Source: an uncultured Collinsella sp. (lineage in GTDB: Bacteria > Actinomycetota > Coriobacteriia > Coriobacteriales > Coriobacteriaceae). From it: a DNA stretch of 24,613 nucleotides. Shown here one piece after another: positions 5,806 to 15,640 of the stretch. The notes beneath the pieces were generated by a model that did no database searches, was not told where the DNA came from, and saw only the letters and a list, made by a program, of their open reading frames with translations. Numbering within the stretch: the first letter of the stretch is position 1; every line of letters begins with the position of its first letter. The stretch spans positions 1 through 24,613 of the forward strand of contig CABUTO010000035.1 in NCBI GenBank assembly GCA_902494535.1. The letters are read 5' to 3'. The position numbers were made by a program, and so were the translations under genes.

Positions 5806-7161
5806 ATGTCTGCTATTGATATTGCGCTTGTTGTGATCGCCTTGGTGGCGGTGGGGGTTGCTGTGGCTTGTGCCCTGCAGCTTAAGGGCCTTCGTGCCGA
5901 GCTGCAGGAGCGCGGCGATAGCGGGGCAGAGATGCTGACCGCGCTCGAGCAGGCCAACAACGCGCTCGACACCCTGAACGTCGCGTTGTCAGAAACCCGC
6001 CGTACGGCAAATGCCATCGCGCAGCAGCAGACGACCGATGCGGCCGTAGGGCAGCAGCGCTACCTGACCATCGCGCGTGAGTTCTCGCAGGCTGGCGACC
6101 GTATGGATGACCTGCGCCGCGAGACGGCCCAACAGCTCGGTGCCAACCGCGAGGGCATCGAGCACCGCTTGGACAAGGTGTGCGAGACGGTCGATGCCCA
6201 GCTGGGCGCCATCCGCAAGGACAACAACGTGCAGCTCGATCAGATGCGCGCGACGGTGGACGAGAAACTCTCCCGCACGCTCAACGATCGCCTGTCTGCA
6301 TCGTTTAAGCAGGTGAGCGACCAGCTCGAGGCCGTGTACAAGGGCCTGGGCGACATGCAGTCCATCGCCACCGGCGTGGGCGACCTTAAGCGCGTGCTGG
6401 GCAACGTGAAGGCGCGTGGCATTTTGGGCGAGGTGCAGCTGGGTGCAATTCTGGCGGACATCCTTACACCCGACCAGTATCTGGAAAACGTCGCCACCAA
6501 GCCCGGCGCCTCGGAGCGCGTTGAGTTTGCCGTCAAGCTGCCGGTGGACGAGGGCGACCCCGTGCTGCTGCCGATTGACTCCAAGTTTCCGGGCGACGCG
6601 TACGAGCACTTGCTCGACGCGCAGGAGTCGGGCGATGCGGAGACCGTGGCGGCTGCGCGCAAGACGCTCGACACCATGGTCAAGCGCGAGGCCAAGGACA
6701 TCTGCGAAAAGTACCTGAGTGTGCCGGCAACGACCAACTTTGGCATCATGTTCGTGCCGTTTGAAGGACTGTACGCCGAGGTCGTCAGCCGCCCCGGGCT
6801 TATCGAGATCCTGGGCCGCGACTATCACGTCAACGTTGCCGGCCCTAGCACCATGGCGGCCATTCTCAACAGCCTACAGATGAGTTACCAAACGTTTAAG
6901 CTGCAAAAACGCACCGACGATGTACTGCGCGTGCTCTCCGCTGTCAAGGCCGAGCTGCCGCGCTATCAAAAGGCGCTGCGCCGCGCCCAGCAGCAAATCG
7001 AGACCGCGGGCAAAACGGTCGAGGGCATCATCACCACGCGCACCAACGTTATGGAGCGCAAGCTCAAGGACATCGACGCGCTGGAAGACGCCGACCAAGC
7101 CGATGAGATCTTGGGACTCACGCCCGCGGGCCTTCCCACAGACCAAGAAGACGAGGACTAA
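5806..7161 (+). CDS. rmuC: DNA recombination protein RmuC
   Basis: This 451-residue protein has an N-terminal transmembrane helix (about 4-26; IDIALVVIALVAVGVAVACA). A long coiled-coil region (about 30-180) with repeated Gln/Arg/Glu heptads follows. The conserved RmuC nuclease-like domain (about 185-400) includes GILGEVQLGAILADIL and VLLPIDSKFPGDAY. RmuC limits rearrangements at inverted repeats and is thought to act with recombination or replication-fork processing. ATG 5806 is chosen because it follows GGCGGAG and begins directly before the membrane helix; the upstream TTG at 5773 would add 11 atypical residues. The gene follows the nucleotidyltransferase pair at 51 nt but has the GC-rich codon use of the core genome. 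A hairpin at 7173-7213 closes the unit. Confidence 0.93.
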   Translation: MSAIDIALVVIALVAVGVAVACALQLKGLRAELQERGDSGAEMLTALEQANNALDTLNVALSETRRTANAIAQQQTTDAAVGQQRYLTIAREFSQAGDRMDDLRRETAQQLGANREGIEHRLDKVCETVDAQLGAIRKDNNVQLDQMRATVDEKLSRTLNDRLSASFKQVSDQLEAVYKGLGDMQSIATGVGDLKRVLGNVKARGILGEVQLGAILADILTPDQYLENVATKPGASERVEFAVKLPVDEGDPVLLPIDSKFPGDAYEHLLDAQESGDAETVAAARKTLDTMVKREAKDICEKYLSVPATTNFGIMFVPFEGLYAEVVSRPGLIEILGRDYHVNVAGPSTMAAILNSLQMSYQTFKLQKRTDDVLRVLSAVKAELPRYQKALRRAQQQIETAGKTVEGIITTRTNVMERKLKDIDALEDADQADEILGLTPAGLPTDQEDED

Positions 7162-7172
7162 TTGCAACAAGA

Positions 7173-7213
7173 CGGTGGGGCATCGGCGCAAACGCGGGCG
7201 CCCCACCGCTTTT
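7173..7213 (+). terminator. Probable terminator after rmuC
   Basis: The stem CGGTGGGGC (7173-7181) and GCCCCACCG (7200-7208) with an 18-nt loop is followed by CTTTTCG. The U-tract is short, so efficiency is uncertain. Confidence 0.7.
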
Positions 7214-7288
7214 CGTATCGCACTTGTCTGAAGCGTGCTCCAATGTGCAACAATGGCGTTTCGCCCTATCAGACGCGAAAGGAAGCCC

Positions 7289-9091
7289 ATGTCTCAGAGA
7301 AGCACCAGCCCGCTCAGCCGCTCCACCGTGCGCCGCACGCTGCAGCGGTTTTGGGGTGTCACGCGCACGCAGCCGCTGATTGTCTTTCTTTCGGTGTTCT
7401 CGTCGGCGGGCTACATCTTCTTGCTGACGTTTGCCAATACCTACGTGATGGCCCTCATTGTCGACCGCGTTCAAGCCGGTCCCGTGGCGGGTGACCAGGT
7501 GTTTGAGGTCTTCGGCCCCTATATCCTGGCGCTCGTACTCGTTAACCTGGTGGGTCAAATCCTCTCCAAGCTACAGGACTACACCGTCTACAAGCTCGAG
7601 ATCGCAGGCAACTATCACCTGGCGCGCCTATGCTTCGACACGCTCTCCAACCAATCCATGACATTCCATACCAGCCGCTTTGGCGGATCGCTCGTGAGCC
7701 AGACGAGCCGTTTTATGAGCGGCTACACGGGTCTGGTCGACGTGACGGTGTATTCGCTCATCCCCACCATCACCTCGGTCATCTGTACCGTGGCCGCACT
7801 CGCCCCGGTGGTGCCGACGTTTACCGTGATCCTGGTGTGCATCATGGTCGTCTACATCGCGTTTGTCTGGCTTATGTACAAGCGCATCATGCCGCTTTCG
7901 GCCGCGACGTCCGCCGCGCAGAACAAATTGTCGGGCGTGCTGTCCGACGCGGTCACGAATATCCTGGCCGTCAAGACCTGTGGGCGCGAGGACTTTGAGC
8001 GCGACCTGTTCGATGCTGCCGACCGCGCCGCGCGCGACGCCGAGACGGTCTCGATGCACGCCATGATGCAGCGCAACTTTACGACCTCGGGCCTTATCGT
8101 CATCACCATGGCCGTGGTGAGCGTGTTCGTCGCGGGCGGCAACGCGTGGTTTGGCATCTCTGCCGGCGCGCTCGTCATGATCTTTACCTATACGTACAAC
8201 CTCACCATGCGTCTGAACTACGTAAGCTCCATGATGCAGCGCATTAACCGCGCGCTGGGCGATGCGGCCGAGATGACGCGCGTGCTGGACGAGCCGCGTC
8301 TGGTAGCAGACGACGAGAACGCTCCCGAGCTTAAGGTGGGCGAGGGTGCGATTGATTTTGAGCACTTGAGCTTTGCATACCGTGACGCCGCGGCGGGCGA
8401 GAGCGTGTTCGACGACCTGACGCTTCACGTTGCGGCGGGCCAGCGCGTGGGCCTGGTGGGCAAATCGGGCTCGGGCAAGACGACGCTCACCAAGCTGTTG
8501 CTGCGCCTGGACGACGTACAGGGCGGCCGCGTGCTCGTGGACGGCCAGGACGTCTCGCGCTGCACGCAGCAGAGCCTGCGCCGCCAGGTTGCCTACGTGC
8601 CGCAGGAGGCGCTGCTGTTCCATCGCTCCATTCGCGAGAATATCGCCTACGGCCGCCCCGACGCAACCGACGAGCAGATCCGCGAGGCCGCGCGCCTGGC
8701 AAATGCCCTGGAGTTTATCGACCGCCTGCCCAACGGCTTTGACACCATGGTGGGCGAGCGCGGCGTCAAGCTTTCGGGCGGCCAACGTCAGCGCGTGGCC
8801 ATCGCCCGCGCTATCCTGACCGACGCGCCGATCCTGGTGCTCGACGAGGCGACGTCTGCCCTCGACAGCGAGTCCGAGGCGCTGGTGCAGGAGGCGCTCG
8901 AGAACCTGATGCGCGGTCGCACCTCCATTGTGGTGGCGCATCGCCTGTCCACCGTGGCGGCGCTCGATCGCATCGTGGTGCTGACGGACGGCGAGATTGT
9001 CGAGGACGGTACGCATGCGCAGCTTGTCGAGGCAGGCGGCGAGTATGCGAGCCTGTGGGGCCGCCAGACCGGCGCATTTTTGGAGGCGTAA
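7289..9091 (+). CDS. ABC exporter, fused permease and ATPase
   Basis: This 600-residue half-transporter has the type IV exporter layout (MsbA/LmrA-like). A membrane domain with about six helices covers residues 1-310. The nucleotide-binding domain carries Walker A GKSGSGKTT (near 390), a Q-loop in YVPQEALLF, signature LSGGQRQR (near 495), Walker B ILVLDEATSALD (near 515) and the H-loop in VAHRLSTV. Two copies form a working transporter, so a homodimer is expected unless a partner lies elsewhere. The substrate cannot be read from the sequence; lipids, peptides or drugs are possible. ATG 7289 follows AAAGGA; an upstream in-frame start at 7235 adds an atypical segment. No second ABC half-gene is adjacent. 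Confidence 0.93.
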   Translation: MSQRSTSPLSRSTVRRTLQRFWGVTRTQPLIVFLSVFSSAGYIFLLTFANTYVMALIVDRVQAGPVAGDQVFEVFGPYILALVLVNLVGQILSKLQDYTVYKLEIAGNYHLARLCFDTLSNQSMTFHTSRFGGSLVSQTSRFMSGYTGLVDVTVYSLIPTITSVICTVAALAPVVPTFTVILVCIMVVYIAFVWLMYKRIMPLSAATSAAQNKLSGVLSDAVTNILAVKTCGREDFERDLFDAADRAARDAETVSMHAMMQRNFTTSGLIVITMAVVSVFVAGGNAWFGISAGALVMIFTYTYNLTMRLNYVSSMMQRINRALGDAAEMTRVLDEPRLVADDENAPELKVGEGAIDFEHLSFAYRDAAAGESVFDDLTLHVAAGQRVGLVGKSGSGKTTLTKLLLRLDDVQGGRVLVDGQDVSRCTQQSLRRQVAYVPQEALLFHRSIRENIAYGRPDATDEQIREAARLANALEFIDRLPNGFDTMVGERGVKLSGGQRQRVAIARAILTDAPILVLDEATSALDSESEALVQEALENLMRGRTSIVVAHRLSTVAALDRIVVLTDGEIVEDGTHAQLVEAGGEYASLWGRQTGAFLEA

Positions 9092-9154
9092 AGACCCCAT
9101 ACGTGGGACAATCGTGCCCATAGGTTTGTTATGCCGCTGAGCCGAGGAGTCGTT

Positions 9155-9820
9155 ATGCCACGCGAGACCAATGCCGCCAAACGCGAGCGCGCCGTTGAGG
9201 TGTGCGAGCGCCTCAACCGTCGCTATGGCCCGGTCGAGTGCTTTTTGGACCACGAGAATCCCTTTAGGCTGCTCATCGCGGTGCTGCTCTCGGCGCAGAC
9301 GACCGACGCGCAGGTCAACAAGGTGACGCCGAAGCTGTTTGCCCAGTGGCCCACGCCCGAGGCCATGGCGGGGGCGAGCGTGGCCGATGTGGCCGATACC
9401 ATTAAGTCGCTCGGCTTTTATAAGAGCAAGGCCAAGCACGCCGTGGAGGCCGCGCAGATGATCGTTGCCGATTACGGTGGCGAGGTGCCGGCCGACATGA
9501 AGGAGCTCGTCAAGCTGCCGGGTGTTGGCCGCAAAACGGCGAACATCGTGCTCAACGTGGGGTTTGGCATTGTCGAGGGCATCGCGGTCGATACGCACGT
9601 CAACCGCATCGCGCACCGCCTGATGCTGAGCCCCAAGACGCATGCCAAGGAGCCGCTCAAGACCGAGCAAGATCTGCTCAAGATTTTGCCGCACGAGTAT
9701 TGGGAGTCGGTCAACCACCAGTGGATCACATTTGGCCGCGAGATCTGCGATGCCCGTAAACCTAAGTGCGACGAGTGCCCGCTGGCAGACCTTTGCCCCA
9801 GCGTGCGCGTTTTGGGGTAG
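9155..9820 (+). CDS. nth: Endonuclease III
   Basis: This 221-residue bifunctional DNA glycosylase/AP lyase removes oxidised pyrimidines in base excision repair. The helix-hairpin-helix LPGVGRKTAN (121-130) contains catalytic Lys127, and VDTHVNRI contains Asp146. The C-terminal [4Fe-4S] loop is complete: C198, C205, C208 and C214 (CX6CX2CX5C). All key residues are present, in contrast to the MutY-like protein at 1172. ATG 9155 follows GAGGAG at good spacing; ATG 9131, eight codons upstream, lacks such a site. It lies 63 nt after the ABC exporter and is followed by a strong terminator. Confidence 0.96.
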   Translation: MPRETNAAKRERAVEVCERLNRRYGPVECFLDHENPFRLLIAVLLSAQTTDAQVNKVTPKLFAQWPTPEAMAGASVADVADTIKSLGFYKSKAKHAVEAAQMIVADYGGEVPADMKELVKLPGVGRKTANIVLNVGFGIVEGIAVDTHVNRIAHRLMLSPKTHAKEPLKTEQDLLKILPHEYWESVNHQWITFGREICDARKPKCDECPLADLCPSVRVLG

Positions 9821-9887
9821 CTGTTTGGCGTGCGCTGGCGTGTCCATCTCATGCGCTACCATGACAATCAAGACTTTTGACGTACGA

Positions 9888-9916
9888 CCCGCCGAGCTTG
9901 CCTCGGCGGGCTTTTG
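9888..9916 (+). terminator. Rho-independent terminator between nth and mfd
   Basis: The perfect 9-bp stem CCCGCCGAG (9888-9896) and CTCGGCGGG (9902-9910) with loop CTTGC is followed by CTTTTGG. The mfd start codon is only 30 nt further on, so either mfd is transcribed from a promoter very close to or overlapping this hairpin, or read-through supplies it. Confidence 0.85.
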
Positions 9917-9940
9917 GCGTTGCAATGCCGGAGGAACAGC

Positions 9941-12900
9941 ATGCTCATTCACCGTATAGCCGCGCAGCTCTACACTGCCGAGGCACTGCAGACCGTCGAG
10001 GCCGGACTCGATGCCGGCGAGGACGTGACGCTGGCCGTGTCGCAGTCGGGCCGTACGCTTATGGCGGCCGCCCAGTTTGCGCGCCGTCCGCGACCGACGG
10101 TCTACATTGTGAGCGGCGAGGACGCGGCCGATCGCGCCGCGCGCAGCCTTGCCGCCTACGTGGGCCTGGCGCACGTGTGCCGTTTTCCCGAGCGCAAGGA
10201 CTATCCGTGGCGCGAGCAGGCGCCCGACGACGCCGTGGTGGCACAGCGCTGCGAGGCTCTGGGGCGCATCGTGCGCGGGGACAACTGCATCATGGTTGCC
10301 TCGGCCCGTGCGCTGCTGCGCTGCGTGCCGCCGGTCGAGAGTCGCTATTGGGAGTCCACCACTTTTGCGGTGGGCGAGGAGATTCCTTTTGACGAGGTGC
10401 CGCAGCGCCTGGTGGGCATGGGCTACACCAATGCCGGCGCCGCCGACGCGCCCGGTCTGTTCCGCGTGCGCGGCGACACCGTCGAGGTGTTCCCCGCACA
10501 GGAAAAGGCGCCCGTACGCATCGAGTTTTTTGGCGACGAGATTGACCGCATCCGCCGCATGGTGAGCTCCACGGGCCAAACCATCGGCAACGAGGACAGT
10601 ATCGAGATCTTCCCCTGCCGTGAGCTGGCGCTTACCGATGAGGCGGTCCACAACATGCACGTGGCGCTCTACCGCGCAAGCCAAGACGATAGCAAGCTGG
10701 CGGCGCTGCTCGAGATGGTGGATGCGCGCATCGTCACGCCCGAGCTCGACCGCTTTTTGCCGGTGATGTACGGCCAGACCGTGAGCCCGTTGGCACACGT
10801 GAGCGGCAAGGCGCTTGTGGTTTTGTCCGAGCCGCGCTCGCTGTTCGACGACTGCCTGCGTGCCTACGAGGATATCGAGGCCCGTGCCGGCGAGGCGGGG
10901 ATTGACCGCCTGGACGGTCTGTACGTGCGCGCTCAACAGCTCGATTTTGGTGCCCAGCAGCGCTTGAACTATGTGAGCCTGATTCGCGCCGGCGGCGCGG
11001 TGACGGCCGAGCTCAAGATTGAGCAGCCTGCCATCGCAGGCTCGGACAACCGTTTTATGACGCGCATCCAGGAGGTCGTGGGCAAGCGCTATGCCTGCGT
11101 GTTTGCCATTCCCGACCGCGGCGCGCGTGAGTCGATGGAGCTCACCTTTGGCGACGAGGGCATTACCTTTGAGGAGTCGCTGGCGGCCGCCCCCGAAAAC
11201 GCCGGCGTTATTGGCGAGCGCGTACGCGTGGCGGCGGCGGATTCTGCCGACCGTGCTGCCCGCCAGGATGCTCATGCTGCAATTCGCGAGCGTAAGGCCG
11301 ACGCACTCAACGCCCGCTCGCTCGAGGCGGGCGCGGCCCAGGCTGCCGCCGGCGCCGCCGTGCCCACCATCTCGCGCGGGCGCGTGACCTTTGTGGACGC
11401 TGCCCTGCCGCAGGGCGTGGTGGTGCCCGATGCCAACCTGGCCGTGTTCTCGATCGCCGACCTCAACGCCCGCATGGACGCCAACCGCGCGCGCAGCCGC
11501 CGCAAGGTGGACATTACGCAGATCACGTTCCCGTTTAAGCCGGGCGACTACGTGGTGCACGCCACTCACGGCATCGCGCTCTTTAGCGAGATCGCGCGCC
11601 AGGAAGTGGGCGGCAAAGAGCGCGACTACTTTTTGCTGGAATATGCCGACGGCGACAAGCTCTACGTGCCGCTCGAGCAGGTCGACCGCATCACACGCTA
11701 TGTTGGCCCCGACGGCGACAAACCGCGCCTGACCAGGCTCAACACAGCCGACTGGACGCGCGCCACCAACAAGGCGCGCAAGAATGCCAAAAAGCTGGCG
11801 TTTGACCTGGTCGACCTGTATACGCGCCGCTCATCAATCGCGGGTATCGCCTGCCCGCCTGACACGCCCGAGCAGATCGAGATGGAGGAGAGCTTTCCTT
11901 ACGACGAGACGCGCGACCAGCTGGAGGCCATCGCCGACATTAAGGCCGATATGGAGGCGCCCAAGCCCATGGACCGCCTGCTGTGCGGCGACGTGGGTTT
12001 TGGCAAGACCGAGGTCGCCCTGCGTGCGGCGTTTAAGTGCGTGGACTCCGGCCGCCAGGTCATGGTGCTCTGCCCCACGACCATTCTTGCCCAGCAGCAC
12101 TACGAGACGTTCTTTGAGCGCTTTGCCCCGTTTGGCCTTGAGGTCGAGGTACTCAGCCGTTTCCGCACGCCGGCGCAGCAAAAGCGCGCGCTCAAGGCGT
12201 TTGCCGAGGGCACGATCGACGTGCTCATCGGCACGCACCGTCTGCTTTCGGCCGATGTGAACCCCAAGAACCTGGGCCTGGTGATCATCGACGAGGAGCA
12301 ACGCTTTGGCGTGCAGCACAAGGAGCAGCTCAAGAACCTGCGCGAGCAGATTGACGTGCTCACGCTTTCGGCAACGCCTATTCCGCGAACCATGCAGATG
12401 GCCACGAGCGGCGTGCGCGACATGAGCCTGATCACCACGCCGCCGACCGGGCGTCGTCCCGTGATCGTGCACGTGGGGGAGTACGACCCCGACGTGGTGA
12501 GTGCGGCGATTCGCCTGGAGGTGGGCCGCGGCGGTCAGGTGTACTACGTGTCCAACCGCGTCAAGACCATCGACGATGCCGTGGCGCGCGTGCACGAGGC
12601 CGCGCCCGAGGCGCGTGTGGGCGTGGCACACGGCAAGATGAGCCCGCGCGAGGTCGAGGACGTGATGATCGAGTTCGCGACCAAGAAGATCGACGTGCTC
12701 ATCGCCACGACCATCGTGGAGAGTGGCATCGACAACGCGACTGCCAACACGCTCATCATCGAGGATTCGCAGCGCCTGGGCCTGGCGCAGCTCTACCAGC
12801 TCAAGGGCCGTGTGGGCCGCTCTGCCACACAGGCCTACGCGTACTTTATGTTCCCGGGCGAGCTGCCGCTCACCGAGGAGGCCACGGCGCGCCTGACTGC

Positions 12901-13573
12901 ACTTTCCGAGTTCCAGGACCTGGGCAGCGGCATGCGCATCGCCATGCGCGACCTGGAGATCCGCGGCGCCGGCTCGCTTATGGGTGCCGAGCAGCACGGT
13001 AACCTGTCGAGTGTGGGCTTTGACCTGTTTACGCAGATGCTGGGCCAGGCGGTGGCCGAGGCGCGCGGCGATGACGATGCCGGCGTGGAGGCGGCGAGCG
13101 TGGGCATTAACCTGCCGGCCGATTACTTCTTGTCCGAGGAGTACCTGCCGGCGGTGGATCAGCGCGTGCTCGTGTACCGTAAGCTCGCAGCGGCCGAGGA
13201 CCTGGAGAGCATCGACGAGGTGCAGGAAGAGACCGAGGCCGCGCATGGCGAGCTGCCGTTGGCGGGACTCAATCTGTTCAATCGCGCGCGCATCCGCATT
13301 CGCGGCGAGCGCCTGGGGCTCGAGAGCGTCACGCTCAGTGGCGGCCGCATCACGTTTTTGGGCGTCGACGTGCCCAAGAAGGTGGCCTTTGAGCTTAAGA
13401 CCCGCTATGGCGCGGTGAACTTCCCCAAGAGCCGCAAGCTGTCGGTGCCCTACAAGGCGGGCGCCGGTGCGGGCAGCGGCCTGGGTCGCGGCCTCGACGC
13501 CAACGACGGCACCGGCCCGGTGGCCGCGGCGCTCATGCTGCTGCAGCAGTTGGGTGCTAGTGATGATGACTAA
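9941..13573 (+). CDS. mfd: Transcription-repair coupling factor Mfd
   Basis: This 1210-residue ATP-dependent translocase removes RNA polymerase stalled at DNA damage and recruits UvrA. The order of domains is standard. An N-terminal UvrB-homology region (about 1-350) comes first. The CarD-like RNA-polymerase interaction domain starts at FKPGDYVVHATHGI (about 531). The superfamily 2 helicase core follows, with Walker A GDVGFGKTE (about 683-691), IIDEEQRFG (about 782) and LSATPIPRT. The RecG-like TRG region and the C-terminal UvrA-masking domain come last. An Ala/Arg-rich insertion near 430-490 makes it slightly longer than the E. coli protein (1148). ATG 9941 has GGAGGA upstream. The gene stands directly after nth. 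Confidence 0.97.
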   Translation: MLIHRIAAQLYTAEALQTVEAGLDAGEDVTLAVSQSGRTLMAAAQFARRPRPTVYIVSGEDAADRAARSLAAYVGLAHVCRFPERKDYPWREQAPDDAVVAQRCEALGRIVRGDNCIMVASARALLRCVPPVESRYWESTTFAVGEEIPFDEVPQRLVGMGYTNAGAADAPGLFRVRGDTVEVFPAQEKAPVRIEFFGDEIDRIRRMVSSTGQTIGNEDSIEIFPCRELALTDEAVHNMHVALYRASQDDSKLAALLEMVDARIVTPELDRFLPVMYGQTVSPLAHVSGKALVVLSEPRSLFDDCLRAYEDIEARAGEAGIDRLDGLYVRAQQLDFGAQQRLNYVSLIRAGGAVTAELKIEQPAIAGSDNRFMTRIQEVVGKRYACVFAIPDRGARESMELTFGDEGITFEESLAAAPENAGVIGERVRVAAADSADRAARQDAHAAIRERKADALNARSLEAGAAQAAAGAAVPTISRGRVTFVDAALPQGVVVPDANLAVFSIADLNARMDANRARSRRKVDITQITFPFKPGDYVVHATHGIALFSEIARQEVGGKERDYFLLEYADGDKLYVPLEQVDRITRYVGPDGDKPRLTRLNTADWTRATNKARKNAKKLAFDLVDLYTRRSSIAGIACPPDTPEQIEMEESFPYDETRDQLEAIADIKADMEAPKPMDRLLCGDVGFGKTEVALRAAFKCVDSGRQVMVLCPTTILAQQHYETFFERFAPFGLEVEVLSRFRTPAQQKRALKAFAEGTIDVLIGTHRLLSADVNPKNLGLVIIDEEQRFGVQHKEQLKNLREQIDVLTLSATPIPRTMQMATSGVRDMSLITTPPTGRRPVIVHVGEYDPDVVSAAIRLEVGRGGQVYYVSNRVKTIDDAVARVHEAAPEARVGVAHGKMSPREVEDVMIEFATKKIDVLIATTIVESGIDNATANTLIIEDSQRLGLAQLYQLKGRVGRSATQAYAYFMFPGELPLTEEATARLTALSEFQDLGSGMRIAMRDLEIRGAGSLMGAEQHGNLSSVGFDLFTQMLGQAVAEARGDDDAGVEAASVGINLPADYFLSEEYLPAVDQRVLVYRKLAAAEDLESIDEVQEETEAAHGELPLAGLNLFNRARIRIRGERLGLESVTLSGGRITFLGVDVPKKVAFELKTRYGAVNFPKSRKLSVPYKAGAGAGSGLGRGLDANDGTGPVAAALMLLQQLGASDDD

Positions 13574-13629
13574 CGGGTCGACGCTGCAAACGCCCCATTT
13601 GGGCACTCTGGTTCCATCGAAAGGAAAGC

Positions 13630-14493
13630 ATGTTCGGATACATCTATAAGAAAGATGTCGCCATGATCGCGGTTGTCCTGTGTCTTTGTCTGGGCGTGGG
13701 CAGTTTCTTCGACTATCAGATTTCGAGCGCGCTGTTCAACATCGGCAGCATGTACGGTCGCTTTGTCGAGGCGGCCGGCGAGCTGCCGTTCGAGCTGACG
13801 GCGAGCATCGCGGGCGTTATGCTCGTGCGCGCGGTGCGTCCCGACTCCAGGGGGAGCAAATGGCTCGCCGTGCTCGGCATCCTCGTCAACGTTGGCCTGG
13901 CCGGCTATGAGATCGTTTCGTCTCTGAAGGTTGGCGGCAAACTCATCGCTGTTCAGTTGGTGCTGACGTTTGCGCTGGTCATCGCCGCCAACCTCATCGT
14001 CTATCGCCTCACGCGCACGACCGAGCCCGACGAGCTCACGCGTTGGGCGTTGATGGTGCTTGCCGTGTGGGTCGCTCAAGCCATTATCCTCAACGTGATC
14101 GTCAAGCCGCTGTGGTCGCGTCCGCGCATGCGCGTGATCGAGGTCACGCCGGGGCTCATTTTTCAGCCGTGGTGGGTAATCGGCAATCCCGACAAGTGGA
14201 CCTATATTGCCGCCGGCGTGATCAAGGACGGGTTCAAGTCGTTCGCGAGCGGGCACACCGCGCATGCGGCGATTGGCCTTATGCTCGCCGGGCTTCCCGC
14301 GGCAGCCTTTAAGGAAAAACCGTCGCGCCGTCGTGTGGTCTTTTGGACGGCGGCTGTGGTCGCGGCGCTCGTCGCGTTTGGCCGCATCGTGATCGGAGCG
14401 CACTTTTTGAGTGACGTGAGCTGCGGTTTTGCTCTGGTACTGGCACTTGAGTGCCTTGCCGCGCGCATTGCCTATCCCAGCGGCGTACAATAG
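13630..14493 (+). CDS. PAP2-family membrane phosphatase
   Basis: This 287-residue integral membrane protein has about six hydrophobic helices and a PAP2 active site. Motif 1 reads KPLWSRPRMR (near 159), slightly compressed compared with KX6RP. Motif 2 is SFASGHTAHA (near 204-213). Motif 3 is GRIVIGAHFLSDV (near 251-263), with the catalytic His and Asp. Family members dephosphorylate lipid phosphates such as undecaprenyl pyrophosphate or phosphatidic acid at the membrane. The particular substrate is unknown. ATG 13630 follows AAAGGA. It lies 56 nt after mfd and 45 nt before the aldolase gene, so all three could share a transcript. Confidence 0.88.
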   Translation: MFGYIYKKDVAMIAVVLCLCLGVGSFFDYQISSALFNIGSMYGRFVEAAGELPFELTASIAGVMLVRAVRPDSRGSKWLAVLGILVNVGLAGYEIVSSLKVGGKLIAVQLVLTFALVIAANLIVYRLTRTTEPDELTRWALMVLAVWVAQAIILNVIVKPLWSRPRMRVIEVTPGLIFQPWWVIGNPDKWTYIAAGVIKDGFKSFASGHTAHAAIGLMLAGLPAAAFKEKPSRRRVVFWTAAVVAALVAFGRIVIGAHFLSDVSCGFALVLALECLAARIAYPSGVQ

Positions 14494-14538
14494 CTCCGTT
14501 TGAATCATCTGGCCGATACCCGGTAAGAGAGGATTGCC

Positions 14539-15564
14539 ATGCTCGCGTTCAACAACGATTATTCCCACGGCGCACACCCGGCGGTGCTGCAGGCGCTCGT
14601 CGATACCAACATGGAGCCGCAGCCCGGCTACGGTACCGATGCGCATACCGAGCGCGCCAAGCAGCTTATCCGCGAGGCCTGCCAGGCCCCCGATGCCGAC
14701 GTGTTTTTTCTGGTGGGCGGCACGCAGGCCAACGCGACGGTGATTGACATGCTGCTTGCGCCCTACGAGGGCGTCGTTGCTGCCGAGACTGGCCACGTCG
14801 CCTGCCACGAGGCGGGTGCCATCGAGTTTGGCGGCCACAAGGTGCTCACCATCCCTGGCTACGAGGGCAAGATGCACGCCGAGGACCTCGAGAACTATAT
14901 CCAGGTGTTCTACGAAAACGAGAGCTACGAGCACACGGTGTTCCCGGGCGCCGTGTACGTGAGCCTATCGACTGAGTACGGCACGCTGTATTCCAAGGCC
15001 GAGCTCGCGGCGATTCATGCGGTGTGCCAGAAGCGCGAGATTCCGCTGTTTGTGGACGGTGCTCGTCTGGCCTATGCGCTGGCGTCCGATGAGTGCGACA
15101 TTACCCTGCCCGAGCTGGCGCAGCTGTGCGACGTGTTCTACATCGGTGGCACCAAGTGCGGCGCGCTGTGCGGCGAGGCCGTGGTGTTTTGCGGCATGCA
15201 CGCCCCGGCGCACCCCATTCCGCGTATTAAGCAGCATGGCGCGCTGCTGGCCAAGGGCCGCCTGACGGGCGTCCAGTTTGAGGCACTCTTTACCGATGGC
15301 CTGTATTTTGAGATTGGCCGTCAGGCGATCGAAACCGCGCAGGCGCTGCGTCGTGTGCTGCACGAGCGCGGCTACCAGTTCTTCTTGGAGACGCCCACAA
15401 ACCAGCAGTTTGTGATTCTGCCCAACGAGGACATGGCCCGCATTCGCGAGCATGCCTCGATCGAGTACTGGGAAAAGTACGACGAGACCCACACGGTGGT
15501 GCGCTTTTGCACCAGCTGGGCCACGACGCAGGAGGACATCGACGCGTTGGCGGCTGTCCTGTAG
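14539..15564 (+). CDS. ltaE: PLP-dependent threonine aldolase-type enzyme
   Basis: This 341-residue fold-type I PLP enzyme belongs to the beta-eliminating lyase/threonine aldolase family. It has the start FNNDYSHGAHP, the PLP-contact segment FFLVGGTQANATV (56-68), the cofactor Asp in FVDGARLAYA (D173), and the Schiff-base Lys206 in YIGGTKCGAL. The expected reaction is reversible cleavage of threonine or allo-threonine to glycine and acetaldehyde; relatives with different substrates exist, so the assignment is at family level. ATG 14539 follows GAGAGGA. A -10-like TACAAT lies inside the end of the PAP2 gene (14486-14491), but its -35 is unclear. Confidence 0.88.
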   Translation: MLAFNNDYSHGAHPAVLQALVDTNMEPQPGYGTDAHTERAKQLIREACQAPDADVFFLVGGTQANATVIDMLLAPYEGVVAAETGHVACHEAGAIEFGGHKVLTIPGYEGKMHAEDLENYIQVFYENESYEHTVFPGAVYVSLSTEYGTLYSKAELAAIHAVCQKREIPLFVDGARLAYALASDECDITLPELAQLCDVFYIGGTKCGALCGEAVVFCGMHAPAHPIPRIKQHGALLAKGRLTGVQFEALFTDGLYFEIGRQAIETAQALRRVLHERGYQFFLETPTNQQFVILPNEDMARIREHASIEYWEKYDETHTVVRFCTSWATTQEDIDALAAVL

Positions 15565-15640
15565 CCTGATGTAATGACGAGGGGCCGCCTTGCGTTGGGT
15601 TTGGCGCAGGGTGGCCTTTGCTTTTGGGGAGAAGGGTTGT

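Noticed and set aside
7628..11569. Open frame of 1313 codons on the minus strand
   Set aside because: It lies fully antisense to the ABC exporter, nth and mfd genes, which have complete domain signatures. Its translation is His/Ala/Arg-rich with no recognisable domain, as expected of an antisense shadow in GC-rich DNA.
11834..13606. Open frame of 590 codons on the minus strand
   Set aside because: Antisense shadow of mfd with His/Leu/Ala-rich composition and no domain.
13570..14934. Open frame of 454 codons on the minus strand
   Set aside because: It is antisense to the PAP2 and aldolase genes, spanning two real genes and their spacer, with low-information composition.
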